Positions 44,301-55,300 of a stretch of DNA of 64,000 nt are shown here, in pieces (the stretch's first letter is position 1; the number at the start of each line of letters is the position of its first letter). The notes under the pieces were generated by a model. That model ran no database searches. It saw only the letters and a list, made by a program, of their open reading frames with translations, and was not told the origin of the DNA. The stretch comes from Nematostella vectensis (taxonomy: Eukaryota > Cnidaria > Anthozoa > Actiniaria > Edwardsiidae), in the NCBI RefSeq assembly GCF_932526225.1, contig NC_064044.1, positions 4,401,747 to 4,465,746 on the forward strand, given 5' to 3'. A program made the position numbers and the translations under genes.

Positions 44301-46937
44301 TGCGCAACACCATGCGCAAGGTCTCAACAAAGATCGATTTTGGCACCTTTAGGGATGTAATTACAGAACAGGGCGTGGCAGTACTTACTTGTAATGGCTC
44401 ATTAATATCAGGTAAATGCATGTTGTCAAAGACCCAAGAAGTGGCCTCATCTACAGATCTGCAGTGGGTATAGTACAGACCCTGCAACGTTAGTAACAGT
44501 ACACACACAAAACTGATTAACAAACTTTAGATTGTAGACAGTACTTTATGGGGGAATGGGCTTTTTATGCATTTCATATCTTCTCCTAGCTTGCAATGGT
44601 GCAATGTTTTTTCCCTTTATCTCTTAAGTTAAGACTGGACTGTCCTTCTCTGTCAACAGGGGTGGCAACGATGTGAGCAATCATAGATATGCTAAAGGAA
44701 GGGTATAATTGTTTTTGAGTAAGGGGATTTTGGTGGAGAGAAGGGAGCAAGAATGAGGTAGTAACATTTTTTACCGGATTCCCAATCCCAAAAGGAGACA
44801 TTAAGACATTGTAAAACTATACGGGTGGCAATAGCAAAAGAAAATTGTTGGGTGCTTATGAATCAGCCATAATATATTTTTTCTTCACTCTCTGACGTGA
44901 CAGCTGGAGCCATTTCTGTGGTCATCTTGGTGTGATTTTGCCAATCAAAAAGTCATATGATTTCTTAAGGTTACAATTCACCTAGAAATTAAATGTGCAC
45001 GTCAGTTTTTTTGTAATAACAAAAAAACTGCACATACTAAAATTCATAATATAATTGAGCATCTACCAATTGCTTTTTTTTCAATAAGAAGTTTTTTTGT
45101 TTTTTAGTTAGGGGCCGAAATATGCAAAATCATACTGTTGTCTTCGGCCAAAATGTTGGTACCCTTTCTTCATGCCTAGGTTAACACAATATGTCTTATT
45201 TCCATCAACACATGTCAATCTTCAAAAGGGGTTCTCATTTTTTTCCATATCGTATTCCATTGAAGAGTTATTTTATTTCAAAGTTGACGCATGCAAATTT
45301 CGGCTATTTTCGGCCTTTTGGCGAGAATAACTTTTGATTAAAAAACAAAATAAAAAAACCAGAACCCCTTTTGAAGCGAGGCTATTGACCTACATGTCTG
45401 CCAAATTATACGAAAATCCGAAAAATTTTAGGGTACCAACATTTTAAAAGTTTGTTGCTTTTTAGCACATTTTAGTTTTGCTGTAATACCCCTTCTTCAA
45501 AGTTTTCGGGAGGGCTTATGGGATTACGGCACTCCACACCTAATAGGAACTGGCGTCAGCCAATCATGACTGTAAGTGTCAATCTCAGAAAAAGAATGGA
45601 CCCACAACAGGACAGACCTTATGAGGTCAAGTCAGTAGATCACAAACTTTTACGGAAAGAACAGGGGGCAAAGCAAAAAGGAAAACTCGTGCGAGAAGAA
45701 ATGAAGGCGATCTCGAGACTCTCTTCTCTTTCCACATGTAGATGCGCATCGCTGGGTAACATTGGCGTGGTGTGGCGTGGCGTGGCGTGGCGCGGCATGG
45801 CGCGGCGCGCTAAAAGGATTAAAAGATTTTGACACCAAAGGCGAAGATGTTTTTCATGTTCTCGAACGTTTTTTTGTTAAAAACACCTATAAACTAAAGT
45901 ATTTTTTAATGTTTTCAATATGAAATTGTTAGATAACGATATAAAGAACATATTTCTGCAATAAAAATTTTTTGGGCCATTTTCATTGCTCAACGTGAAC
46001 CATATCCTTAATGCAAGTCGAATTTATTCCCCTGGACAAAATGTTATTAATGCTGGGAAGATACATACCTGTCAACCTTCGAAAATCTCAAGGCTTGAGA
46101 ATTTTTTGGGGGAGGGGTGGGTATATTCATTTTTGGGGGAGGGGTGGGTTTAACCTTGCAGGCGTTTGCCATATAAAAAGCTCTCACCAACAAATCCACT
46201 TATATATCTCACGAGGGTGTTATATAAATTGTGCTACGCAAGGGAATTATCGTTTCAAATATTTTCAATAAAAGAAACTAAGCAAAATGACAATTTTCTA
46301 TAGAATAATTTTTCGGAATCGGTAAAAATCGCTAAAAGCGGGAGATTTGGTGCTCAACGCGGGAGAGCGGGAGAAGGGGTCCAAAATCTTGAGATTCCCG
46401 CCTAATGCGGGAGAGTTGACAGGTATGAAGATGAGAGGTTAATTTTAATACACTAACTGTATTATCCAATGCCTTTGCATGCACACAAAAAAGAACAATA
46501 TAGAAACATTTGAACTGTGGCCCTTTTAATACTTCACAGACCGAGAACACACCCATTCGTGTTGATAGACATTTGATCATGAAATCGATTTGGGATTGAT
46601 TTTTGTGTAAATTAACACAAGTCATTGCTTCGCGAACATAAACTATCAAATAAGGAACCTGGTACACCTGGTGTACGAATATAGGGCCTTTTTACCTCAC
46701 CTTCACTGACGCATTTTCAGACAACCCCATTTCAGTCATCTGGCAGAGAAACAACCTTGCTTCAGGGCTATCCATAAATTCGCCATACTCCCTTAGCTTA
46801 TCCGTACCCGAGGCTTTAGTTCTGGTATCATCTGTAGAACCGGACGCCAGCGACATGGCGATAGCCTCAGCAACATCATCGTCGTCATCTTCTTCTTCAT
46901 GCTCGCTAGCTACATTTGTGGTGTGTTCGTCCGCCAT
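41370..46937 (-). CDS. PTRH2-like: PTH2-family peptidyl-tRNA hydrolase with N-terminal UBA domain
   Basis: PTH2 enzymes release tRNA from prematurely terminated peptidyl-tRNA. Exons on the minus strand: 46937-46701, 44481-44389, 42639-42443, 42080-41966, 41456-41370; 729 nt, 242 aa. Residues about 1-60 are acidic (EEEDDDDDVAEAIAMSL, resembling a ubiquitin-interacting helix). A UBA domain follows, across exons 1-2: FLCQMTEMGLSENASVK, then GLYYTHCRSVDEATSWVFDN and PDINEPL. The PTH2 domain starts at KMAFVVNSELNMGVGKVAAQ with catalytic-site K and H (GHAAVGLY), then MKVVLKGENTAHLLDM, VQDAGRTQ and IASGSVTVLGIFG, ending at the stop at 41370. Vertebrate mitochondrial PTRH2 has a membrane anchor instead of a UBA, so this is a distinct branch. 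It is probably cytosolic and ubiquitin-linked (inference). The largest intron contains a foldback-like element. Confidence 0.88.
43316..44075. repeat. Inverted TTTTGCC/GGCAAAA arrays in the PTH2 gene intron
   Basis: 43316-43490 is a run of 'ttttttgccc'-type repeats, and 43915-44070 is its inverse, 'gggcaaaaaaggcaaaa'. Each arm includes a 'gcgcgat'-type break. About 425 bp of AT-rich sequence lies between the arms. The transcript could form a long imperfect hairpin. Confidence 0.7.
45767..45812. repeat. (GGCGT)n microsatellite
   Basis: About nine copies of 'ggcgt'/'ggcgc'/'ggcat' pentamers in the first intron of the PTH2 gene. Confidence 0.8.
46064..46427. mobile_element. TIR element CATACCTGTCAAC in the PTH2 gene intron 1
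   Basis: Perfect 13-bp terminal inverted repeats CATACCTGTCAAC / GTTGACAGGTATG bound 364 bp. Flanks 'aagata' and 'aagatg' suggest an imperfect target-site duplication. Its right-end region ('ggtccaaaatcttg' ... 'cgcctaatgcg') recurs at about 48512-48545. Confidence 0.7.
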
Positions 46938-47127
46938 GTTAAATTACCCGTCATGCAAAGCAGAAACCACAGGGATGCTGCTTGCACTTCTCTTTGGAAT
47001 TCATTTAGCGCATTTTTTATGTTGGTATACTCACTAACGCTTCTCTTTGGCAGTTTACTAAGAGGAGTATGAGTCACTAGTTGTCAACCCAACATGGAAA
47101 TACAGTATATAAGTGAAAAACCCAAGA
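46938..47127. promoter_or_regulatory. Promoter-proximal sequence of the PTH2 gene
   Basis: 190 bp between the start codon and the foldback element at 47128. No TATA box seen on the minus strand. Confidence 0.3.
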
Positions 47128-48442
47128 GTACGGTGGCCCACAAGGGCACGGCAAATTTTTTTTTCTTCACGGCAAAACTTTGTTATCTCACGGCAAAAAT
47201 TTATTATTTATCGGCAAAACTTTATTTCTTCACGGCAAAACTTTATTTCTTCACGGCAAAACTTTATTTCTTCGCGGCAAAACTTTATTATCTCACAGCA
47301 AAACTTATTTCTTCCCGGCAAAATTTTTTCTTCACGGCAATTTTTTTTTTCTCCACGGCAAAATTTTTTCTTCACGGTAAAAAATTTTCTTCACTGCGGA
47401 GGTGGGATTAGTGGAAAATGAGGATCGGCCCGGGAATCTGGATTAGGACTCGAGGATTCCGACTCGCGGGGGATCTTTTTTGTTACTCCATTTATTTGCA
47501 TGCTTTGCATTGAATACGGCTCATGGATAGTACGGCGTTTGAACTTAGCTTTAGAAATTTATTGATAAAGGTATAAACAATAATGCCATCAATAAAATGT
47601 ACTGCGCCAACTGTTATTAAATTATTAACATCAATCACTATGTTATAAACTGGAGTTGGTAATGTTTGTTTTGAATGTTCATTTCTAGAAATACTATATA
47701 CATCGCGCAGCGGCTACTGGTCACTGATAGGACAAATTCTTGATAAAATCCATGAATCAACGCACCGGTAATAAGGCTGTGGAGCTTTAAAATACGGCAT
47801 ACCTCGCCCTCCCCTCCTCCGTAAAAAGGAGGGCAAGATATGCATTTTTTAACTCCACAGGGGCAATAAAGAAAAGCACTTCTAACAGCCAAGTAATTGT
47901 TACGAAATAAGAGCTTGGGTTTCCGGTGTTACGCTGTTAAATTTGCCCAAAAACAAAGCAGGGAAATGAAATCCAGTGCCATGTTTTTAAGGGATACTAC
48001 GCATAAATATTCAGCTCAAGGGCGCCTCAGGCCTCTGCCTTTCAAGGTAGCGCATGACGTTGCGAATAATTTTCAATTGAAGATACGAAAAAAAGATCCC
48101 CGTGGGTCGGAATCCTCGAGTCCTAGTCGATCCTCATTTTCCACTAATCCAGACTCCACCGTGAAGAAAATATTTTGCCGTGAAAAAAAAAAAAATTTGG
48201 CCGTGGGGAAAAAAAATTGCCGTAAAGAAAAAATTTTGCCGTAAAGAAAAAATTTTGCCGTGAAGAAATAAGTTTTGCCGTGAAGAATAAAAATTGGCAT
48301 GAAGAAAAAATTTTTCGTGAAGAAATAAGTTTTGCCGTAAGATAATAAAGTTGTGCCGTGAGGTAATAAAGTTCTGCCGTGAGGTAATAAAGTTTTGCCG
48401 TGAAGAAAAAAAAATTTGCCGTGCACTTGTGGGCCACCGTAC
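47128..48442. mobile_element. Foldback transposon with minisatellite arms
   Basis: Outer inverted ends GTACGGTGGCCCACAAG / CTTGTGGGCCACCGTAC. Each arm (about 47128-47485 and 48085-48442) continues with 8-12 tandem 'ttcacggcaaaa' motifs (inverse 'ttttgccgtgaa') and then an inverse-matched stretch 'ggaaaatgaggatcg' ... 'ccgactcgcgggg'. The 600-bp core has no clear coding capacity. Flanking 'caagag'/'caatag' may be a degenerate 6-bp duplication. Confidence 0.8.
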
Positions 48443-50215
48443 AATAGAGCCATGTGGGTGAATACAGAGAATATGTATGAACATTCTCACAAAAGTAAGG
48501 CTTGTGATGAGGTCCAAAATCTTGTGACACCCGCCTAATGCGTGTGAGCTGACAGCTATGGTGAGTTGGTGAAAGCACTGTTACTTTTGCAGTGAAGTAA
48601 CCTAGTGTCACTGAAAATGTTATCATGGGCCAGCATCCCTAGTGGTTCTTCCATGCCCCTTGCCGGCACCCCAAAACAGTAATTTCACTAATATACAGGC
48701 TCATGTAAAAAAAAAACACCCTCTTGATGTCCCGAGGTGAGGGTTTTACAGCCTAAAAAATAACAAAGCTAACCTTATCTGGGATTTAATAACAGCCCAC
48801 TGGCTTGAGAAGCGTATCCTGTTTCACTGAGCAACCAAGGTCTCTCAAAGAGATTGCAATCAGTATTCATGGTATTGCCATGACAACCCGAAGCCAGGAT
48901 TTGCTTCAGGATGGGGGAGGGGATATGTGGGCAGTCATAGAAATCATATGGAAAGAGTATAATATTTTATGCTCCTTCAATAAGTAGTAACAAACTTGTT
49001 GGCACATTCGCACCCCAGAGCAACATGGCTACATAGTAATTCTGTGTTTTCAGAAGAAATAGGAGGGCATATTTCTGGTCTTGCTGTTCAAAAAGAAGTG
49101 CAATATTTGGGGGAAAAAACCACTGCTCTATACCAATTTCCACTGAAACACCAAAGACAGAAAAAAAATAATTAGGAAAAGTGTTGGTTTAGGTGTCAAC
49201 TTTTGACTGTCCAAGGAAAAGTTTTCCAGATCCTTGAGCCTACATGGAACTGTTTACCTGGCTTCAATGACCTGGCACCCAAAAACATGTCTAGACCTTA
49301 AACTAACTACAGTGGAACCACACTCTACGGACAACCGCTTAATATGGACACCCCTTTTTTCTGGACAGTATTCAAAGTCCCGACAAAAGTCTAATATATT
49401 CTCTTATAATTTAACCCACTTCATATGGACACCTGTTTATATGGAAAACAGACACTTTTATGTGTCCTGAAAGATATTTTTCATAAAAAATTAACCCCGC
49501 CTTAGGAACAAAAGGAATTCGAGTCTCACACTTTTAGGAGATTGATGCTCAAAAAAGCCTTCTGAGCAGAGTTTTCACAACCTTTTTTGAATTACAGTAT
49601 AACGCATTTAGTTAGAACTATTTAGTTGAATCGCCGCAAGGATGGTTGAGGGAAGAATAAGTTGAAAAAAAGAAAGAATCCTGTTTTGTTGTTGTTGCTG
49701 TATTGCTATGAATTTGAGTAATAAAGAAACAACCGGAACATGTCACTAGTTCGCAGAAGTTTTTTATCCAATTAAAGATTAAAATTTGATATAAAAATGC
49801 TGTGTTGCTGTGGCATGTTTTCTGAGTGTTTAAAATACATTTTTTTACGCATTTTAGGGCAGCCATCTTAATACGGACACCCCGATAATACGGACAATTA
49901 TGAAAGTCCTGAGGGTGTCTGTATTAACGAGATTCCACTGTAAATAGCAATGCTTTTCAACCATTTTACTATCATTCTTTTACTTGGACGAGAAGCAATC
50001 AGATATTTAATTGTCAAGCACGTAAAACAATGTTTTCCCTGTCTCTTTTGTTATAACAGGCTGGGGAAATACCATTTCTTCATCAGGCAACAATGTTAAT
50101 ATGTATGGGTTTCAATTTCCATGTTGTGGTATTCTATTTGTTATCCTTGGCTGTAGAACCAATGTATAATGAGATCAGCTGAGTTACATAATTGACAGAC
50201 TTCCTTCAATCAAAA
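48443..50215. other. Intergenic sequence downstream of FAM241B
   Basis: Holds a fragment related to the 46064-46427 element (48512-48545) and the Tigger-like element (49310-49940). No gene recognised. Confidence 0.45.
49310..49940. mobile_element. Non-autonomous pogo/Tigger-like element
   Basis: Ends CAGTGGAACCACACTC and GAGATTCCACTG are imperfect inverse copies, flanked on both sides by TA, as in Tc1/mariner-superfamily insertions. The subterminal 'ttaatatggacacccc' / 'taatacggacaccccg' repeats are also typical. 631 bp, with no transposase frame. Confidence 0.7.
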
Positions 50216-50563
50216 TCATCTATGTGCTTGCCTCAGCAAATAGCACACCACCGCAACCATCAGTACCCCTTTAATTCCAAAGAAAACCAGAGCCAGGAGT
50301 AACGCCACGGATACGATAGGCTCAACCACATTATCGCCAATGTTCCAGCGTGGAAAACCAAGTTCTATTAACTTATTATTAAACTGATCAAACATAGATC
50401 CGGCCCCGAGACCTCCAGGTCCAGGGGGAGCCCTGCCGTTTCGTTGTGTTTGGTGAAAACTCCCCTGACTTGAAGAGTTCTCTGGTCTTCTGTTACGATT
50501 CTTGTATGCCTGAGCTCTCGGGTCATCATCTTGGACTATTTCTCCGTCTATAATCGTCACCAT
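50216..50563 (-). CDS. FAM241B: FAM241B-like small membrane protein
   Basis: Single exon, 115 aa. It starts MVTIIDGEIVQDDDPRAQAY; the family opens with a conserved GEIVQDDDPR motif. A low-complexity Gly/Pro/Asn-rich stretch follows, then FNNKLIELGFPRWNIGD and VVEPIVSVALLLALVFFGIK with a second hydrophobic run, consistent with a C-terminal membrane hairpin or single span. The human homologue is of similar length. Its molecular role is poorly known, and I do not assign one. The gene is head-to-head with EXT1, 1.8 kb away. Confidence 0.88.
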   Translation of the reverse strand: MVTIIDGEIVQDDDPRAQAYKNRNRRPENSSSQGSFHQTQRNGRAPPGPGGLGAGSMFDQFNNKLIELGFPRWNIGDNVVEPIVSVALLLALVFFGIKGVLMVAVVCYLLRQAHR

Positions 50564-52335
50564 ATCGGTTTTATCGCGCGGATTTCGAGAATTCTTTGTG
50601 TAAATCAGGTCGTCGGTTTCGTGTCTTTGTTTGACCGGGAATACAAAATGGGAACCTGGGTCAAAATAAAATCTCCTTTCAGGGGAGAGGGGTCGGTAAA
50701 ATTGTGTGTGTGTTTTTTTTCTTTTATGTCATTATGTCCATGTCGTTATGTCGGCCTTAAAAGAGTGCGCATGTCTTTGTTGTTATGTCGTTATGTCACT
50801 AGTGTGCACCAGGCATAATGCCAAAAAATGCACGAAAAAACAAAAGATAAGAGAAATTAAGAGGAAGAATAAGAGGAATTAAGCAAAAACAAATCAAATG
50901 TATAGAGCTATTTCTGCCTTACTTATTCTCTAATATTTGTTTATATTACAAAGCTCACTTATGCCTAGTGCACACTAGCAACATAAAAACATAACGACAT
51001 GGGCGCGCGCCTATGTTTTTTCTCTTATGTCGTTATGTCCATGTCGTTATGTCGAAGATAAGGGTGCGCGCGCCCATGTTGTCTTTAATCTTTAATAGTT
51101 ATACTCCTAAAAAACAGTTAAGACTATACTAGGAGTTGAAAAAGAAAATACAATATGTAAATACAAAAGAAAAATATAATAATAATAATTATCGGCCATC
51201 GGAAAAATAATTTAGGTTAAATTGAAAATGAAGCATAAATATATATTACTTGAAAATTATTGAAATTAGATATTTGATAAAATTAAATAATTAATTATAT
51301 ATACATGAAATTAAAATTATCATCAATAGAGTGAATGCCATAAATGCATGAAACAGCCAACCAACAAGAATCAACCCAAGCGCGAAACAAAGAATCTTTG
51401 CCTCACCCTTGAGCCAACTCCCGCTAGTTTGGCAGCCGCTCCATGCATCCATGGCATGCACCCTAAAGATCAGAAACTAGTAAAAAATATGTTAATTGTT
51501 AATGTAAATGTTAAATAAAAAATAAATATATCTTTTCATGCATATATATATCAATAGGTATTATTAATTGGTTTGGACTTTTAATAATAAACTGTCCTTG
51601 AACTTAGCTAACGAATCTGGGATTGTAGATAAATTTATACTGTTGTTATGTTGCTTGTAGGCACTAGGCATTATAGTATATTTAGTACGGATTATTTGAA
51701 CAGAGCAAATTTGGGGGGATTTCTGGATTGAAAAGAATTCAAATATAGCGGAGAACATGTTTTTTCTCTTTTGTCGTTATGTTCATGTCGTTATGTTGGG
51801 GTTGAGTTTATTGCCTAGTGCACACTAGCGACATAACAACATAACGACACGGGCGCGCGCACTATGTTTAGCATGACATAACGACATGGACATAATGACA
51901 TAAAAGAAAAAACATGTTTTTTTCTCTTATGTCGTTTTGTCCATGTCGTTATGTCGAAGATAAGAGTGCGCGCGCCCATGTCGTTATGTCGATATGTCGC
52001 TAGTGTGCACTAGGCATATGTCAAAATGTCGAAAACCATTCACATTGGAACATACGAACATAAGGGTGCACGCGCCTATGTCATTATGTCGTTATGTCAC
52101 TAGTGTGACCAGGCGTTATTGATATTGATTATCCATTTTTCTTCCGGTCCGTGACGCACCTATTTCCGGTGTCGTGGTGACGTCAAGAGCATGCTGGATA
52201 AACTCGTAGAAGACTTCACCGTGTCAAATATATACTATGATCGATTTATGAGTTTAGTGTTCTCTCTGCCCTTTTCTTTGGGATTATCACAGTGCCGTCA
52301 ATGAGAGGAAGTAGTATAGATGTCTTCCAAAGTCG
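50564..52335. other. Divergent intergenic region FAM241B-EXT1
   Basis: Dominated by at least four copies or fragments of a palindromic repeat family (50692-52115) with AT-rich sequence between. The promoters of both genes should lie at the two ends. EXT1's upstream 200 bp has no clear TATA box. Confidence 0.5.
51812..52016. mobile_element. Palindromic MITE, full copy (TGCCTAGTGCACACTAGCGAC ends)
   Basis: A 205-bp element whose ends, TGCCTAGTGCACACTAGC and GCTAGTGTGCACTAGGCA, are perfect inverse copies. Inside are inverse 'ataacgacatgg'/'ccatgtcgttat' runs and 'gggcgcgcgc'/'gcgcgcgccc'. Partial copies lie at about 50692-50815, 50962-51081, 51760-51800 and 52023-52115. Confidence 0.75.
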
Positions 52336-55300
52336 ATGCATGCAAAGAAAAGGTATTCTCTACTTGCAGTCGTTGCTTTGGTTGCTTGTGGTTTGCTCGT
52401 AGCGTTCAAGATTCTGACCGACAACGAATTCAAGCCTCCGAACATCGATGATAACACGAGAATTTTGAGTTATTTGAGTGTCAGTAAGGCAGGATTTTTA
52501 GACTTGAATGATGAATTGGAGCTTCAAGATGTGTTCAAGACTCCAAAGGACTCAATTTCTTCTAAGAACGTTCCACCACAACCAAACAAATGCACGATGG
52601 AAACTTGTTTTGATAAAACGAAGTGCCTTTCCGACTTCAGAATTTACGTCTACCCTGTGCATCCCGGCGCGAAGCTTTCTACTACCTACACCAACATTAT
52701 AAAGGTTATAAAAGAAAGCAGATATTACACAGAGTTTCCCGAGGAAGCTTGCTTATTTATTACAGCTATAGATACCCTAGATCGGGACAAACTGAGCGCG
52801 GATTACGTGCACAATATTTACAACAAGATACGACAACTACCCTATTGGAAGAACGGCGAAAATCACATAATTTTTAATTTATTCGCTGGGACTTGGCCGG
52901 ATTACTCTGAAGATGTTGGGTTTGACTTTGGGAAGGCTATTCTTGTAAAAGCTTCGTTATCTAGTGATTTGATCAGACCGGGATTCGATGTAAGTCTGCC
53001 GTTGTTTCCGAAAACACATCCTCACAAAGATTTAGGAAATCTACCACACTCGTGTAGTGCATTTCCGTTGGAGAGAAAATACAAATTGGCGTTCAAAGGA
53101 AAGAGATATTTAAATGGTATTGGCAGTGAATCGAGAAACGCCTTGTACCATATCCACAACGGTAGAGATATTGTGCTTTTGACTACATGTAAGCATGGGA
53201 AAGCATGGCATAAACACAAAGACGAGAGGTGTGATGGGGACAACGCTCTTTATGATAGGTGGGTGAAATAAACTGTCTAGACTCTAAACCGACCCTATCT
53301 AAACACATACATCATAATTACTTATCTTAAACTGAAAAGCACTTTGTACCACAACGTAATTTGCCCTTGGAGGGTATTTTATGGTATAATAGAATTTAGG
53401 AGGCTTTTATCTAGGGGTATACAATTCTTTCAAATGTGTGGGTCATTAACATTAGTGTTCTGAGTGTAGGGTATAGAATTTTTGTTTGTCTTTGTACCAG
53501 ATATAGCTTATTTTTTAAGTCCATTAACATCTGTATTGTGTTATATCCCTCCCTTAATTTTAACTCATATTCTTTCTCACTATTCAAAGATAAACTTATT
53601 ACAAGGGAAATTCTATTGCATTTCTGACTTTTTGTGGGTGTTTAGTAATGTAAGCAAGTTATGTAAGTAAAGCTTTACATGTGATAAGAAATCACTCCAT
53701 GTTGGCAAAATATTCTCGAACTATTTCAAATGACTGATAAGATTGTAAGCATTTAGACCTGGTTCCTTACCAAAATAAGAATCTTATCTTCAACAAATGA
53801 TGAGAGATGTCTTTATTGAATTTTAATTCCAAACCATATTGGATGTCTCACACATCTCCATACTCCTGCTTCTTATCTTGAAAGACATTGTGCATCTTGG
53901 CAAACAATCTTTTAAAATAATCATTTTCTATTTGACCCTCGGATCATTACTGGTGCACCTCAATCTTAGTAATTGGCTCACAGATGCAAAAATATATTAA
54001 AAATACTAAGATAATTTGCCATCTTAGCATCTGACTCTTTGGATGTTTCCTACACACATTTTTAGAGACCATTTTCAATGCCATATTTTGTTATACCTCT
54101 GTTTATCATAACCCCATTCAAAATGAAAAATCAAATCCAATTGTATCACAATATGGCGAAATACCAAATCTACATGTAACTAATTGCATACAAATTATTG
54201 AACACCTAATGTTAATTACTGTAATAATAACTATTCAAAAAACATTGCTTTACTTATAAGGAGAAACCACAGAGTGAGGACACAATGTGTTTTCTTTAAT
54301 CATATACATAGAACAGTGCCAAATGCCAAATTGTATTTTATGGTATACGAACCTGAACACTATTCCACAAGCCACTAAACTATATGTGTGGTTATATGTT
54401 TGCTAACAATATCTCTCCACTACATACAAGATTAGAGTGTATTTGTAACCTGATAAGAGGAGCCAAGGGATTTGATCACAGGATATTAGATTAGATAACA
54501 GTTGGAGTTCTTTTACCCTAATAGGACCATTTGATATCTGTCAAGCCTCTAATGAAATTTTAAAAAATTGAGCAAAATTTCAAGAAAAAAAAATAAAACA
54601 ACATAACTATGACCCCAAACCTATGGCAAATTCCAACTGGCCCTAAAATTAGCAAACAGGAAAGAGACAGTTAAACCTCCCTGTCAGATATCAAATAATC
54701 ATCACCAGATCAACTGGAGAATGAACATGACAGTGGCAATTCAGTATTTATGGTACTGTCACTACAATTTATCTAAGCATAGCCAGGATTCGCTGAGGGG
54801 AGGGGGGGGCACCTTACCACCCCTCACGGATTAGCCCATGCACCCTAATCTGTTTAAGAAATTCAGCTTGAAGGCATGGGTTATACCCTTTCTTTTGGAC
54901 CTAACCCATTATTCTTTTAAGAAATGTGGATGTGTTATATACTGTATATTTTGTAACTGGTTTATTTTGTATTTTAGGTACAGCTATGATGAACTGTTGC
55001 TGAATGCAACATTTTGCCTCGTCCCCAGAGGCAGGCGACTTGGATCCTTCCGTTTCCTTGAGTCGTTAAAAGTTGGTTGTATTCCTTTCCTATTGAGCGA
55101 TGGATGGGAACTCCCATTTGCTGAAGTAATTGACTGGAAAAAGGCTGTCATTGATGGCAGTGAAAGGCTTTTAATGCAAGTGCCGGGTATTGTGAGGTCG
55201 TATAGTAGAAGCCAAGTTTTGGCAATGAAGCAGCAATCATTGTTTTTGTGGAATGCATATTTTTCTTCAGTTGAGAAAATTGTACATACAACAATTGAGG

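Noticed and set aside
42900-44380. Possible larger transposon bounded by 'gcgcaacacc(a/g)tgcgcaa' palindromes near 42985 and 44300
   Set aside because: The motif is itself palindromic, so orientation is ambiguous. Accompanying similarity ('tttagggtgcagttacag' versus 'tttagggatgtaattacag') is direct rather than inverted, and one end overlaps a coding exon's flank.
47094-48626. Lys/Phe-rich frames on both strands
   Set aside because: They read through the 'ttcacggcaaaa' repeats of the foldback element in several frames.
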